Below, piece by piece: positions 26,876-35,735 of a DNA stretch of 64,000 bases. The DNA is from Clostridiales bacterium (GTDB taxonomy: Bacteria > Bacillota > Clostridia > Monoglobales > WRBX01): positions 55,343-119,342 of the forward strand of contig JAISIR010000018.1 of the NCBI GenBank assembly GCA_031261985.1. The letters run 5' to 3'. Within the stretch, counting starts at the first letter, position 1, and every line of letters starts with the position of its first letter. The position numbers and the translations under genes were made by a program. The notes beneath the pieces were generated by a model, which was not told where the DNA came from, made no database searches, and saw nothing but the letters and a program-made list of their open reading frames with translations.

Positions 26876-27811
26876 ATGAAATTTTCGGAAAAAGGCAGCG
26901 AGTTTTACATTGATGAAATTAATAATAAGGCGATAGACGACTGCCAAAGTTTAATTTTGAATAGCGAGAAATATTACTCTAATTGTATTGACGAGGCGAC
27001 AGATTACATCATTAACCATCGCAATAATTTTGTTTTGCTAACGGGGCCGTCATCGTCGGGCAAAACCACTACCTCTATACTTTTAGAGCAAAGTTTAATT
27101 AAAAAAGGTAAAGATGCGATAAGGATTTCGCTTGATAATTTTTATAAGAACAGAGATGACCTTCCTTTTTGGGAAGATGGAACGCGTAATTACGAGGCGA
27201 TTGAGGGGTTAGATTTAGATACCTTTAACGACTGCATGTACGAACTTACAAGCAAGGGCGTTGCTACCTTCCCCGTCTTCGACTTCTCTGTTGGCAAGCG
27301 TAGCCTAACCGATAATTTTAGCGTTAAATATGACGACGATACCTTTATAATTTTCGAGGGGATTCATGCGCTTAACCCTATGCTTATCAACCTTATCCAT
27401 AGTAAAAAATTTATTAAAATGTATGTTAGCGCGCATTCTAACTTTTACATAGGCGACGAGAAGGTTCTGCCCAAGCGATATGTTAGGCTTATGCGTAGGA
27501 TAATGCGCGATAAATCTACCAGAAACACCGAGGCATTGGTTACCCTTGACATGTGGCGTAAAGTTGTAATTGGCGAGGATAAATATATCTTCCCTTACCG
27601 TGATAGTGCTGATTGGCAGATAAACTCGACGCATGCGTATGAACCGTTAGCGTATAAAAGTAAAGTTTTGCAAATTTTGCGCCCTATTTGCGATGACCCA
27701 ACGCATGGCGAGATTATTACATCGTGCATTAATGCGCTGGAACCCTTTGTCGCGCTTGATTCTGATGTGATTCCTAAGACATCGCTGTTAAGGGAATTTG
27801 TAGTTAACTAA
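26876..27811 (+). CDS. Uridine kinase/phosphoribulokinase-family nucleoside kinase
   Basis: A P-loop kinase with Walker A LLTGPSSSGKTTTSILLEQ at about residues 53-71, the substrate segment ISLDNFYKNRDDLPF, EGIHALNP as the Walker B region and RLMRRIMRDKSTRN as the basic lid. This is the udk-like family often found in Firmicutes, usually annotated nucleoside kinase, with a C-terminal extension beyond the core. The nucleoside substrate cannot be fixed from sequence. It is co-transcribed with lepA 27 bases downstream. Confidence 0.82.
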   Translation: MKFSEKGSEFYIDEINNKAIDDCQSLILNSEKYYSNCIDEATDYIINHRNNFVLLTGPSSSGKTTTSILLEQSLIKKGKDAIRISLDNFYKNRDDLPFWEDGTRNYEAIEGLDLDTFNDCMYELTSKGVATFPVFDFSVGKRSLTDNFSVKYDDDTFIIFEGIHALNPMLINLIHSKKFIKMYVSAHSNFYIGDEKVLPKRYVRLMRRIMRDKSTRNTEALVTLDMWRKVVIGEDKYIFPYRDSADWQINSTHAYEPLAYKSKVLQILRPICDDPTHGEIITSCINALEPFVALDSDVIPKTSLLREFVVN

Positions 27812-27838
27812 TGAAATCGCGAATGGAGCAAAATTAAA

Positions 27839-29629
27839 ATGTCACAACAAGATAAAATTAGAAATTTTTGTATAATTGCGCATATCGACCACGGGAAATC
27901 TACGCTTGCAGATAGGTTGTTAGAGCAAACGGGGGCGGTTGAATCACGCGATATGGAGAGCCAATTGTTAGACGATATGGACCTAGAACGCGAGCGCGGG
28001 ATTACCATAAAAGCTAGGGCGGTGCGCATGGAATATAACGGTTGCGTGCTTAATTTAATTGATACGCCTGGGCATGTCGATTTTGGGTATGAGGTGTCGC
28101 GTAGTTTGGCGGCGTGTGAGGGGGCGATATTAATCGTCGATTCTTCGCAAGGGATAGAGGCGCAAACCTTGGCGAATACTTACTTGGCGTTGGAGCATGA
28201 TTTGGAATTGCTTCCTGTGTTGAATAAGATTGACCTGCCTAGTGCGCGACCTGAGGAGGTTAAGCGTGAGATTGAGGAAATTATCGGGTTAGATGCGAGT
28301 GATGCGCCGCTGATTTCTGCTAAAAATGGGATAGGGATTCAAGATGTTTTAGATGCGATTATCGATAAAATTCCACCGCCCGATGATGAGAACTCTAGCG
28401 ATAAACCCTTGCAATGCCTTATATTCGACAGCGTGTATGATTCGTACAAAGGCGTGATAATTTATGTGCGTGTGGTGAATGGCTCGTTGCGCGTGGGCGA
28501 TAAAATTCGCATGATGGCGACTGGGGCAGAATTTGAAACTGTCGAAGTTGGGTATATGCTGCCTAGTGGCTTAAAACCTAGTGATTCGCTTGAGGCGGGC
28601 GATGTTGGGTATATCACGGCATCGATTAAAAAAGTTACCGATACACGAGTGGGCGACACCGTTACAAGCGTGGAAAATCCTGCGGATGCGCCGCTAGAGG
28701 GCTATAAACAAGTGCAGCCGATGGTGTATTGCGGAATTTACCCTGCCGATGGTGCTAAATATGACGATTTGCGCGAGGCGTTGGGTAAACTTCAACTTAA
28801 CGATGCGTCGCTTCAGTACGAGCCAGAAACCTCTATTGCGCTAGGGTTTGGCTTTAGGTGCGGGTTCTTAGGGCTTCTTCATATGGAGATTATTCAGGAG
28901 CGATTAGAGCGCGAGTACAACCTAGATTTGATTACAACTGCGCCGAGTGTTATTTACAAAGTGACTACTAAAGATGGGGCGGTTACAATGGTGGATAATC
29001 CTACTAATTTGCCCGACCCAGGGTTTATTGAATACATTGAAGAGCCAATTTGCAAGGCGCATATTATGGTGCCGACCGAGTTTGTCGGCGGTGTTATGGA
29101 GCTGTGCCAGGAGCGGCGAGGCGAGTATATTGGCATGGAATATATCGACCCGACGCGTGCGAATATTGAGTATAATTTGCCGCTGAACGAGATTATTTAT
29201 GACTTTTTTGATGTGTTAAAGTCGCGGTCGCGTGGGTATGCCTCGTTCGATTATGAGGTGTCGGGGTATCAAAAATCTAAGCTGGTTAAGCTGGATATCT
29301 TGCTAAATGGCGATATGGTGGATAGTCTATCGTTTATTGTGCATGAATCGAGTTCGTATGCGAGGGGCAGGCGGATTGCTGAGAAGTTAAAGGAAGTAAT
29401 TCCGCGGCAGATGTTTGAAGTGCCGATTCAGGCAGCAATAGGCGGCAAAGTTATAGCGCGCGAGACGGTTAAGGCGATGAGGAAAGATGTGCTGGCGAAG
29501 TGCTATGGTGGCGATATAACCAGGAAGAAGAAGCTGCTAGAGAAGCAAAAAGAGGGTAAAAAACGGATGCGTCAGGTGGGGCAGGTGCAGGTGCCACAGG
29601 AGGCGTTTATGAGCGTGCTGAAATTGTAA
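27839..29629 (+). CDS. lepA: Elongation factor 4 (LepA)
   Basis: A translational GTPase of 596 residues. G1 is [20 protein letters not shown], the switch region is [14 protein letters not shown]3 is [17 protein letters not shown] and G4 is [11 protein letters not shown]. The LepA-specific C-terminal domain ([20 protein letters not shown]) is complete. LepA aids initiation or back-translocation and matters under ionic stress. The base composition here is richer in GC at third positions than in neighbouring genes. Confidence 0.97.
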   Translation: MSQQDKIRNFCIIAHIDHGKSTLADRLLEQTGAVESRDMESQLLDDMDLERERGITIKARAVRMEYNGCVLNLIDTPGHVDFGYEVSRSLAACEGAILIVDSSQGIEAQTLANTYLALEHDLELLPVLNKIDLPSARPEEVKREIEEIIGLDASDAPLISAKNGIGIQDVLDAIIDKIPPPDDENSSDKPLQCLIFDSVYDSYKGVIIYVRVVNGSLRVGDKIRMMATGAEFETVEVGYMLPSGLKPSDSLEAGDVGYITASIKKVTDTRVGDTVTSVENPADAPLEGYKQVQPMVYCGIYPADGAKYDDLREALGKLQLNDASLQYEPETSIALGFGFRCGFLGLLHMEIIQERLEREYNLDLITTAPSVIYKVTTKDGAVTMVDNPTNLPDPGFIEYIEEPICKAHIMVPTEFVGGVMELCQERRGEYIGMEYIDPTRANIEYNLPLNEIIYDFFDVLKSRSRGYASFDYEVSGYQKSKLVKLDILLNGDMVDSLSFIVHESSSYARGRRIAEKLKEVIPRQMFEVPIQAAIGGKVIARETVKAMRKDVLAKCYGGDITRKKKLLEKQKEGKKRMRQVGQVQVPQEAFMSVLKL

Positions 29630-29643
29630 TGCAGAATTAATGC

Positions 29644-29679
29644 AAAAAAACAGAGGGCAAAATTGATTGCTCTCTGTTA
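29644..29679 (-). terminator. Terminator between lepA and the convergent small gene
   Basis: AACAGAGAGC and GCCCTCTGTT pair (one G-U), followed on the minus strand by a T7 run. On the plus strand the tail is weak, so it mainly ends the minus-strand gene. Confidence 0.75.
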
Positions 29680-29695
29680 AATTATCTAAATTTGT

Positions 29696-30178
29696 CTATT
29701 TATTTGGTCCTTGATTAGACTTAGAAATTGGCGTTTCCTTAGCTTGTGGAGCGGTTGTTAGGTTTTCAGCACCTGTCTTGGCAGCCTCAAAGTTATCTTT
29801 TAGGCTCTTTCTTTTTATACCAGTAATACCTACAGCTCCATGTAATTTCACCTCAACGCTTATTTGACCACCAGGAATTTTGCTAAACATATCGTAAATC
29901 TCGCGTATCCGTTCTTTGTTTGCTTCTTCGCTAGCTGCTTTTTCGATCGCATCAGCTAGTAGATGCTCTTTTGCGCGTTCGGCCGCAAGGAATTCTTCGG
30001 TCATATCTATCACTGATGGCATAATACCTAGCTCATCTTCTATCTTTTGCATCGTCTCGTGCGGTGAGCAGCCAATAACACATGCATATGGTTCAAATTC
30101 ATTTACCATTTTAAGTATCTTTTCGCGTTTTTCTTTGTCAAAATTATTAGATTCTACCGTAAGTTTTGTTTCTGACAT
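29696..30178 (-). CDS. Hypothetical cytosolic protein, 160 aa
   Basis: No family recognised. The protein is acidic and helical in residues 15-95, then has a short beta segment (GGQISVEVKLHGAVGITGI) and a low-complexity tail. The pair CVIGCSPHETMQ near residue 35 has two cysteines that could bind metal, but this is not established. The ATG at 30178 follows GAGGTG; the ORF track start at 30187 is a GTG inside the ribosome site. Confidence 0.55.
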   Translation of the reverse strand: MSETKLTVESNNFDKEKREKILKMVNEFEPYACVIGCSPHETMQKIEDELGIMPSVIDMTEEFLAAERAKEHLLADAIEKAASEEANKERIREIYDMFSKIPGGQISVEVKLHGAVGITGIKRKSLKDNFEAAKTGAENLTTAPQAKETPISKSNQGPNK

Positions 30179-30241
30179 TTTATTCACCTCGTAAAATTTA
30201 TAATAATCGTAATTATTCTTATCATATTCTCATTTTACCAC

Positions 30242-30278
30242 AAAAAGCAGAGGATTGCAATAGGCGAATCCTCTTTTA
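30242..30278 (-). terminator. Weak terminator downstream of ilvA
   Basis: AGAGGATT and AATCCTCT form an 8-base-pair stem followed on the minus strand by GCTTTTTG. Confidence 0.5.
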
Positions 30279-30325
30279 TGTTAAATTTATGTTAAATTTT
30301 AATTGATTACGCGTTAAAAAATAAA

Positions 30326-31528
30326 TTACTCCTCGGCAACTATATACCCCGAATCTGCCAGCGATTGCATCACTTTTTTACCATGGTCAAAGCCACTAAC
30401 CTCGCACACCAAATGCACCATGGTATTGGTCAAAGCCAGGTGGAGCTTATCTTTATCGTACATTACCGAAACGATATTTGCATTAGCAGCGCCGACGACA
30501 TGCGCTAAATCGGCAAGCGCGCCAGGCTGGTCGGCTAGAACAATGCTAAGCTTTAACATTCTGCCGCGGGCAACCAAGCCCTGGCGGATAATTTTGTTCA
30601 TAAAACCGACATCGATATTGCCGCCGCTTAAGATACACACGACTTTTTTACCAGGCAAGTTGATTTTTTTGTTAATCATGGCAGCCACCGCCACCGCGCC
30701 GCTTGGCTCCACCGCCTGTTTGCTACGTTCTAGCAATAACAAAACAGATTCGGAAATCTCGTCCTCGGTAACGGTTACCATATCATCGACGCAATTTTTA
30801 ATTATTTCAAAGTTTACATCGCCTGGGTGTCGCACCGCAATTCCATCGGCTATAGTGTTAGATTTATCTGCATTGACCAGGCTTTTCGCCTTGTACGAAC
30901 GCACCAAAGGGTCGCAACCTTCTGCCTGAACGCCAATTACCTTAACGTGCGGGCAAACTTCTTTGACAGCGAACGAAATGCCAGAGAGTAATCCGCCGCC
31001 GCCAACGGGAACAACAATGGCGTCAACCGTTGGAAGCTCCTGCAAAATCTCTATCCCAATAGTCCCCTGACCTGCAATAATATCCTCGTCGTTGTAGGCG
31101 TGAACAAAGGTGGCATTAGTCTCTTTTTGCACATCTAACGCTTTCTCGTAAGCATCGTCGAACCCTGCGCCATGCAGAATAACCTGCGCGCCATAACCCT
31201 TTGTAGCAGCAATTTTAGCCAGCGGCGCGCTTTTAGGCATGCAGATTATAGAATTTATCCCCTTTTGAGCGGCTGCATAAGCCACGCCTTGTGCATGGTT
31301 GCCAGCAGATGATGCGACGACGCTTTCTACATCTTGATTCTCGGTCAGCTTTGCAATTTTATTGTATGCGCCACGAATTTTGAACGAGCCTGTGCGCTGC
31401 TGATTCTCGCATTTAAAATATATCTCGGCGCCGCTTAATTGCGAAAAAGTGCGGGACGATAGCAATGGAAGCTTGTGAATTACACCTTTTAACCGCTGCG
31501 CTGCGTCTTGGATTTCTTTAAATTCCAT
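30326..31528 (-). CDS. ilvA: Threonine ammonia-lyase (threonine dehydratase)
   Basis: A PLP enzyme that deaminates threonine to 2-oxobutanoate. The PLP lysine is in QRTGSFKIRGAYNKI, the phosphate-binding loop is VPVGGGGLLSGISFAVK, and residues 325-400 form an ACT-like regulatory domain (LSIVLADQPGALADLAHVVG). This matches the catabolic or short biosynthetic type with a single ACT domain. AAAGGAG precedes the ATG at 31528; the ORF track start is 24 bases too early. Confidence 0.92.
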   Translation of the reverse strand: MEFKEIQDAAQRLKGVIHKLPLLSSRTFSQLSGAEIYFKCENQQRTGSFKIRGAYNKIAKLTENQDVESVVASSAGNHAQGVAYAAAQKGINSIICMPKSAPLAKIAATKGYGAQVILHGAGFDDAYEKALDVQKETNATFVHAYNDEDIIAGQGTIGIEILQELPTVDAIVVPVGGGGLLSGISFAVKEVCPHVKVIGVQAEGCDPLVRSYKAKSLVNADKSNTIADGIAVRHPGDVNFEIIKNCVDDMVTVTEDEISESVLLLLERSKQAVEPSGAVAVAAMINKKINLPGKKVVCILSGGNIDVGFMNKIIRQGLVARGRMLKLSIVLADQPGALADLAHVVGAANANIVSVMYDKDKLHLALTNTMVHLVCEVSGFDHGKKVMQSLADSGYIVAEE

Positions 31529-31613
31529 GGTAAATCTCCTTTTTTTATACATTAGATATTATTGACTACTTGATAATTTTTATATGTAAAATATGGCAGG
31601 CGCAAAAATTTTC

Positions 31614-31642
31614 TTGACAATTGCTATAAAAAATGATAATAT
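31614..31642 (+). promoter_or_regulatory. SigA promoter of the zinc-ribbon gene
   Basis: TTGACA (31614-31619), with TAATAT at 31637-31642 (17 bases) or GATAAT at 31635-31640 (15 bases). The promoter lies inside the ORF as called by the track (31593), so the true start must be downstream. Confidence 0.65.
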
Positions 31643-31691
31643 AAATTTACACTTATGTTACACTGTTGCGAATTGTGGGAGGGGGATGACA

Positions 31692-32642
31692 ATGAGTGGT
31701 GATTTGCTATTCTATTTAGACGGGAAGAATGAGTACTCGCGCGTGGCTTTTGCTGATGGCGGGCGCACGTTTACTAATCAATTGGGCTGCTTGCTTTTTT
31801 CGTTTATCTCTATCGATTTTTCTGATATCCTTGCTCAGACTAAGGATATGTCTACCATTAATTTCGCAAATAATTCTAAAATTCTGGAGCTGTTTTACAA
31901 AAGTATATATAACAAAATGGGCGCGATTCACCCGCTTTTGGCTGAGGATTTAAAGCAAAATTATTTGGCGTTGCTTGATAATCATTGTACTATGTCACAC
32001 GATAATGTTCGCGAGTTTGACGCTGATACAATTGCCAATTTTTTTGATGATTTTTATAATTATGTTCTAAAGCTTTCGGCATTTAAGTCTAAAATTGTAG
32101 AAATTATGAAGCTATGCCTTACTTATCACCCTATAGAAAGCACCGTTTTAAGGTATTATAATTGGAGCAAGCAGGTTAACCTTGAATACATAAATAACCT
32201 TGGAATTAATCAGGTTTTTGACGAGTCGGGCGGTGATATTGCTTGGCAAACATTTTATAGTGCTAAAAATGTGGAATATTTAATCTTTTACGAGCTAGAG
32301 TATATGTGTTTGAATAATTTTTGCATTAAGCGATGTGCCAATTGTGGCGAGTATTTTCTGCCATTCTCGCGCAAGACGCAATATTGCGATAATGTTTTTG
32401 AGGATACGAATTTAACTTGCAAAAAATATGCGCAGAAATATTTGGCGGGGACGAACCCTGCGCGTGCGCTTTATAATAAAAAGAATAATTTGCACCAGAT
32501 GAGGAACGCGCGCAAACCCGAGGAGTTACCTAAAGAAAAATTGAATGAGTGGCGGGCGTTTGCGCAAAATTTGCTAGCGGAATATGAGCGAAAAGCCATT
32601 AGTTTAGATGAGTTTGCCGAGAGGATTGGAATCGATAATTGA
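31692..32642 (+). CDS. Zinc-ribbon protein of unknown function (DUF6076-like)
   Basis: About 316 residues, mostly helical, with a C-terminal treble-clef or ribbon: CAKRCANCG-type spacing as KRCANCGEYFLPFSRKTQYCDN and a further cysteine in TNLTCKKYAQKY. This pattern is found in DUF6076-type proteins and recalls the CGNR zinc finger. The tail after the ribbon is basic and may bind nucleic acid. I place the start at 31692 because the promoter at 31614-31642 excludes 31593 and GGGAGGGGG precedes the ATG. Function unknown. Confidence 0.6.
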   Translation: MSGDLLFYLDGKNEYSRVAFADGGRTFTNQLGCLLFSFISIDFSDILAQTKDMSTINFANNSKILELFYKSIYNKMGAIHPLLAEDLKQNYLALLDNHCTMSHDNVREFDADTIANFFDDFYNYVLKLSAFKSKIVEIMKLCLTYHPIESTVLRYYNWSKQVNLEYINNLGINQVFDESGGDIAWQTFYSAKNVEYLIFYELEYMCLNNFCIKRCANCGEYFLPFSRKTQYCDNVFEDTNLTCKKYAQKYLAGTNPARALYNKKNNLHQMRNARKPEELPKEKLNEWRAFAQNLLAEYERKAISLDEFAERIGIDN

Positions 32643-32931
32643 GAATGCAGAATGCAGAATGGAGAATGGTTGTAATTAAAATTTGCAAGTAAATTTTAAT
32701 CAATTAATAAAACAATTTCCTTAAACGTTCTGTACATCAAATTCGCATTTTCTTGTCATTGCGGGCTTGACCCGCAATCTACACACTAATTGAGAATGAC
32801 ATAGGTCGATTACAACTTAGCGTGTAGATTCCGCGTCGGAGCGCGGAATGACGCGGCTTGATTTTTAAATTCGAGATTTATCGAGAATTTATTTCCTAAA
32901 TTCTGCATTCTGCATTATTCATTCTGCATTG
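32643..32931. repeat. MITE-like nested inverted repeat
   Basis: The 290 bases between two genes carry two nested inverted repeats. The outer arms are GAGAATGCAGAATGCAGAAT at the left and ATTCTGCATTCTGCATTATTC at the right. The inner arms (32755-32789 and 32816-32852) run GTCATTGCGGGCTTGACCCG-type to its imperfect complement ending GGAATGAC, with the shared core ATCTACAC. There is no coding frame. It resembles a nonautonomous mobile element or dispersed palindromic repeat. Confidence 0.65.
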
Positions 32932-32934
32932 CCT

Positions 32935-33618
32935 TTACAATGTTTTCATCGGCAACACGTTCAACTCGCTGCCGCCTAGTTTTACAGCCTCGCACAAAAA
33001 TAACGATGGTGATTTTTTTATATCACCTGTTATAAACTGAATTTTTTTAGGCTCTAGCGAGTTTTCGCGCAATCCACAAATAACGTCTACTAATCTATCG
33101 GCGCGATGCACCAAAAATAGTCTGCCGCGAGTTTTAAGCGACCTGTTTGCCGCCGCGCAAAAATCGTTTACCGTGCATTCTACTTCGTGACGCGCGATAG
33201 TTTTAACGTCGTTAGCGTTGGTTGCACCAGATAAAACTGGCTTATAAGGCGGGTTAATAGTTACAACATCGTAAAAATCGCTTTTAATGGCGGTTTTATT
33301 TTTTATGTCACCCAGGCGAATCTTGACCCGCTCGTGCAGATTATTATAATCTATCGATTTATTGGCAAGCTCTAGCATTTGCGGCTGAAGCTCGATTCCT
33401 TCAATTATATCAGCATTAGTTTTGGCGGAAAGTAAAATAGGGATAACACCGCAACCGCTGCAAAAATCTATAATTTTAGTGGTCGGTTTGATGTTTGCGT
33501 TATCGGCGACAAAGTTGGCTAGGCAAACCGAATCGACCCCGAAGCAAAAGTAATCGGTGTCTTGATAAATCATTAAATCATTCAATTGAAGGTCGTCTAA
33601 TTTAAGCAATATTATCAC
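32935..33618 (-). CDS. N6-adenine methyltransferase, TrmN6 (YfiC) family
   Basis: A class I SAM methyltransferase of 227 residues: FCSGCGVIPILLSAKTNADI is the SAM motif and VVTINPPYKPV is the NPPY catalytic motif of N6-adenine enzymes. The best match in my knowledge is YfiC/TrmN6, which methylates A37 of tRNA-Val. The start is uncertain: GTG at 33618 or TTG at 33609, the latter better spaced from an AAGTGA site. The right arm of the repeat element ends right at its stop codon. Confidence 0.82.
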   Translation of the reverse strand: MIILLKLDDLQLNDLMIYQDTDYFCFGVDSVCLANFVADNANIKPTTKIIDFCSGCGVIPILLSAKTNADIIEGIELQPQMLELANKSIDYNNLHERVKIRLGDIKNKTAIKSDFYDVVTINPPYKPVLSGATNANDVKTIARHEVECTVNDFCAAANRSLKTRGRLFLVHRADRLVDVICGLRENSLEPKKIQFITGDIKKSPSLFLCEAVKLGGSELNVLPMKTL

Positions 33619-33643
33619 TTCTACAAAAAAATTTTTAAAACGT

Positions 33644-33672
33644 GTATATTTTTTGCCGGTATGTGCAAAATA
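33644..33672 (+). promoter_or_regulatory. Possible SigG promoter of the SASP gene
   Basis: GTATA (33644-33648), 17 bases, CAAAATA (33666-33672) fits the SigG pattern with one mismatch in the -10 box. SASP genes are SigG-controlled in the forespore, but this motif is short. Confidence 0.35.
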
Positions 33673-33759
33673 TCAATACAACGCAGTGAGATTTAGAAAA
33701 ATTATGATTTTTGTTATAGTTTTTCGACTTCTCCTGATATAAAAAGGAGTGAAAAAGAG

Positions 33760-33966
33760 ATGGCTAAAACATCAGCTAAATCAGCTAAATCGTTAGTTCC
33801 TAAGGCTCGTGAAGCTTTGAATAAGTATAAAATGGAGGCTGCTAGAGAAGTAGGCGTTAACCTTAAACAAGGTTATAATGGCGACCTAACTGCTCAGCAA
33901 GCAGGTTCTGTTGGCGGTCAGATGGTAAAGAACATGATTAAGAAGGCAGAAAACAGCATGAACTAA
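33760..33966 (+). CDS. Alpha/beta-type small acid-soluble spore protein
   Basis: A 68-residue SASP that coats and protects spore DNA. The two signatures are present: the germination-protease region KYKMEAAREVGVNL and the DNA-binding GYNGDLTAQQAGSVGGQMVK. The N-terminus (AKTSAKSAKSLVPKAREAL) is Ser/Lys/Ala-rich. The canonical ELA protease site reads EAAREVG; GPR normally cuts after the Glu in such a site. The ribosome site is AAAAAGGAG. A region of stable hairpins follows without another gene. Confidence 0.95.
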   Translation: MAKTSAKSAKSLVPKAREALNKYKMEAAREVGVNLKQGYNGDLTAQQAGSVGGQMVKNMIKKAENSMN

Positions 33967-33995
33967 CTGTTATCAACGCCATATCAATTGTGGTG

Positions 33996-34277
33996 GCCGA
34001 CTATTATTAGCTCGGCTTGGGATAAGGTTGCAAAGTGTACGCACGATAGGCATTGGTAGCATTGGCGAAGATGTTGTGTGCGCTACCTTTGAGCGTTATT
34101 CCCAAGTTAGCATTTTAATAGTTTAAAAGACAATAGTTGATTGTATTTCTCCTAATACAAGTTTAATTAGACGCGCCAATTTTGTTGAGCGTCAAAAAAG
34201 TTGTAATTTTGTAAATTTGCTTCGCATAAAACAGTCAAGTTAGGCGTTTATCCCCCTTTGCGCTCTTGGCTGTTTTT
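33996..34277 (+). ncRNA. Candidate structured RNA, chain of five hairpins
   Basis: The 504-base gap 33967-34470 has no credible gene. It holds successive stems: GCCGA/TCGGC (33996-34016); a 90-base irregular hairpin closed by CTTGGGATAA/TTATTCCCAAG (34016-34106); TTGTATT/AATACAA with loop TCTCCT (34141-34160); GACGC/GCGTC (34170-34193); and a terminator at 34228-34277. The long imperfect rod recalls 6S-type RNAs, but I cannot assign it to a known class. It could be the SASP 3' UTR or an independent RNA. Confidence 0.45.
34228..34277 (+). terminator. Terminator closing the hairpin region after SASP
   Basis: AAAACAGTCAAG pairs with CTTGGCTGTTTTT (one G-U), with a G/C-containing loop, ending in a T run. 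Confidence 0.75.
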
Positions 34278-34411
34278 GTGTTGAGGTGTACTATTATTAT
34301 GTTGGCAACATTTTATCATACATTAAAAATAAAATCAAGAAATTTTTTACGAGTTATGTTAGATACATTCGGTAATTTAACATTTCTTTAACATAATGCT
34401 TCAAAAAAAGC

Positions 34412-34440
34412 TTGCAATTTAAAAGGATATATGATATAAT
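34412..34440 (+). promoter_or_regulatory. SigA promoter of the paralogue pair
   Basis: TTGCAA (34412-34417), 17 bases, TATAAT (34435-34440), 30 bases before the first gene. Confidence 0.75.
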
Positions 34441-34470
34441 TGCGGTGATATTTATACAGGGGGATGCGTT

Positions 34471-35706
34471 ATGTATTTAGACGGTTTAAAAACAGATGAA
34501 GAAAAGGTAAATAAAATTTGCGAACTGTTAGATAGCGATTATGCTAAAGGTAAAGCGGCTTTTGATGAATTAGCCTATCCGTTGGGTTATAATAATTTTG
34601 ACGGTGTTTCAAGGGCATTGCGCAGTGGTTTTTATTATAACTTAGCGCAAATTACAGACGACGAGAAAATTTGGGCTTTAGTTTTTAAGCATTACAACGT
34701 TGACAATACAAGGGAGTTAACCGAAACTATATTAAATAAAATACATTCTGTTGATAAATTACAGGATTGTGCTGACTTTTATGGTTATGATGAAAGCCCT
34801 AACGACTGGTTTTTGAATGCGTATTATGTTAACAAAAAATTGTTTCAAGTAAAAACTGGCAAGCGACCTTATTCTTACGCAAAAGATTATGCTTTTTTAG
34901 ATAGTTTTGTTGATAAATTTTTAGAAAATAAAAGTATAAACGAGATTAACGACTCTATATTTGTAATGCTTAAGGAAGGGTTTGATTTTGAGGATATTGC
35001 ACGACGTATAAAGAACCCTGAAACATTAGAGAAGTTATTTAAGTACGCTTCTAAGCATGATTTTAATGAACGTGCTAGAAGTGCTGTTAATAGCATGACA
35101 GATGTGAATAGTTTGCGCGCTCATGCGAGCAACCCAGTTGACATGCATGTTGGGAAGTTTTGGTGTATAGAGAAATTGCTGCGTCACGATTTATATAATA
35201 AGCCGCTTGATGCGCGCATGGCAGACGAGAAGACTATTTTTGCTAACTCTATGATTTATCTTAATAAAGCTAAAACAAGTGCTATTTTGTTATTAAACGA
35301 CGACAGAAGCCCAAGTAGCATTAAAAATAAGCTTAGTCAAAACATTGCGTTGTTAGAAAAAGGCAAACCTATAAAGCGAATCGAAAAGCTATCGCCTAAA
35401 AAATTGCAAGAGGTGGCTGCCGCTGCAAATAAACTGACTGATGTGGACGATAGGAATTTTAACAACGGTTGCAATCTTTTTAAAGATACGATACAAGTCA
35501 TTAATAATTATGCTGAATCTAGGGCTAAACCCGAGAGTGTGCGCGGGAAAATTGGGGCAGACGAGGGCGATTCCGCTAAAGGGAGCGTCAAAATTGATAG
35601 AAAGCTAGAGAGCTTTAAAACAGCTTGCAAACAGGCAGGCGTTGATGATGCGCAACTAGCAAAGATTGTGGAGAATTATAATAAATTGGTTAGTGTACAT
35701 AGATAA
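34471..35706 (+). CDS. Hypothetical protein, first of two tandem paralogues
   Basis: A 411-residue soluble, helical protein; no family recognised. It shares three blocks with the next gene: FWCIEKLLRHDLYNKPLD, LEKGKPIKRIEKLSPKKLQ, and a nearly identical C-terminal tail (FKTACKQAGVDDAQLAKIV plus ENYNKL). Between the second block and the tail lies a variable linker. CAGGGGG is the ribosome site. It is a two-gene unit with the next gene, 29 bases apart. The conserved tail looks like a small interaction module. Confidence 0.62.
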   Translation: MYLDGLKTDEEKVNKICELLDSDYAKGKAAFDELAYPLGYNNFDGVSRALRSGFYYNLAQITDDEKIWALVFKHYNVDNTRELTETILNKIHSVDKLQDCADFYGYDESPNDWFLNAYYVNKKLFQVKTGKRPYSYAKDYAFLDSFVDKFLENKSINEINDSIFVMLKEGFDFEDIARRIKNPETLEKLFKYASKHDFNERARSAVNSMTDVNSLRAHASNPVDMHVGKFWCIEKLLRHDLYNKPLDARMADEKTIFANSMIYLNKAKTSAILLLNDDRSPSSIKNKLSQNIALLEKGKPIKRIEKLSPKKLQEVAAAANKLTDVDDRNFNNGCNLFKDTIQVINNYAESRAKPESVRGKIGADEGDSAKGSVKIDRKLESFKTACKQAGVDDAQLAKIVENYNKLVSVHR

Positions 35707-35735
35707 AGTGATTTTTAAAAAAGGGGGAAAACTTC

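Noticed and set aside
31593-31691. N-terminal extension of the zinc-ribbon protein
   Set aside because: A promoter lies inside it, and the strong ribosome site is just before 31692.
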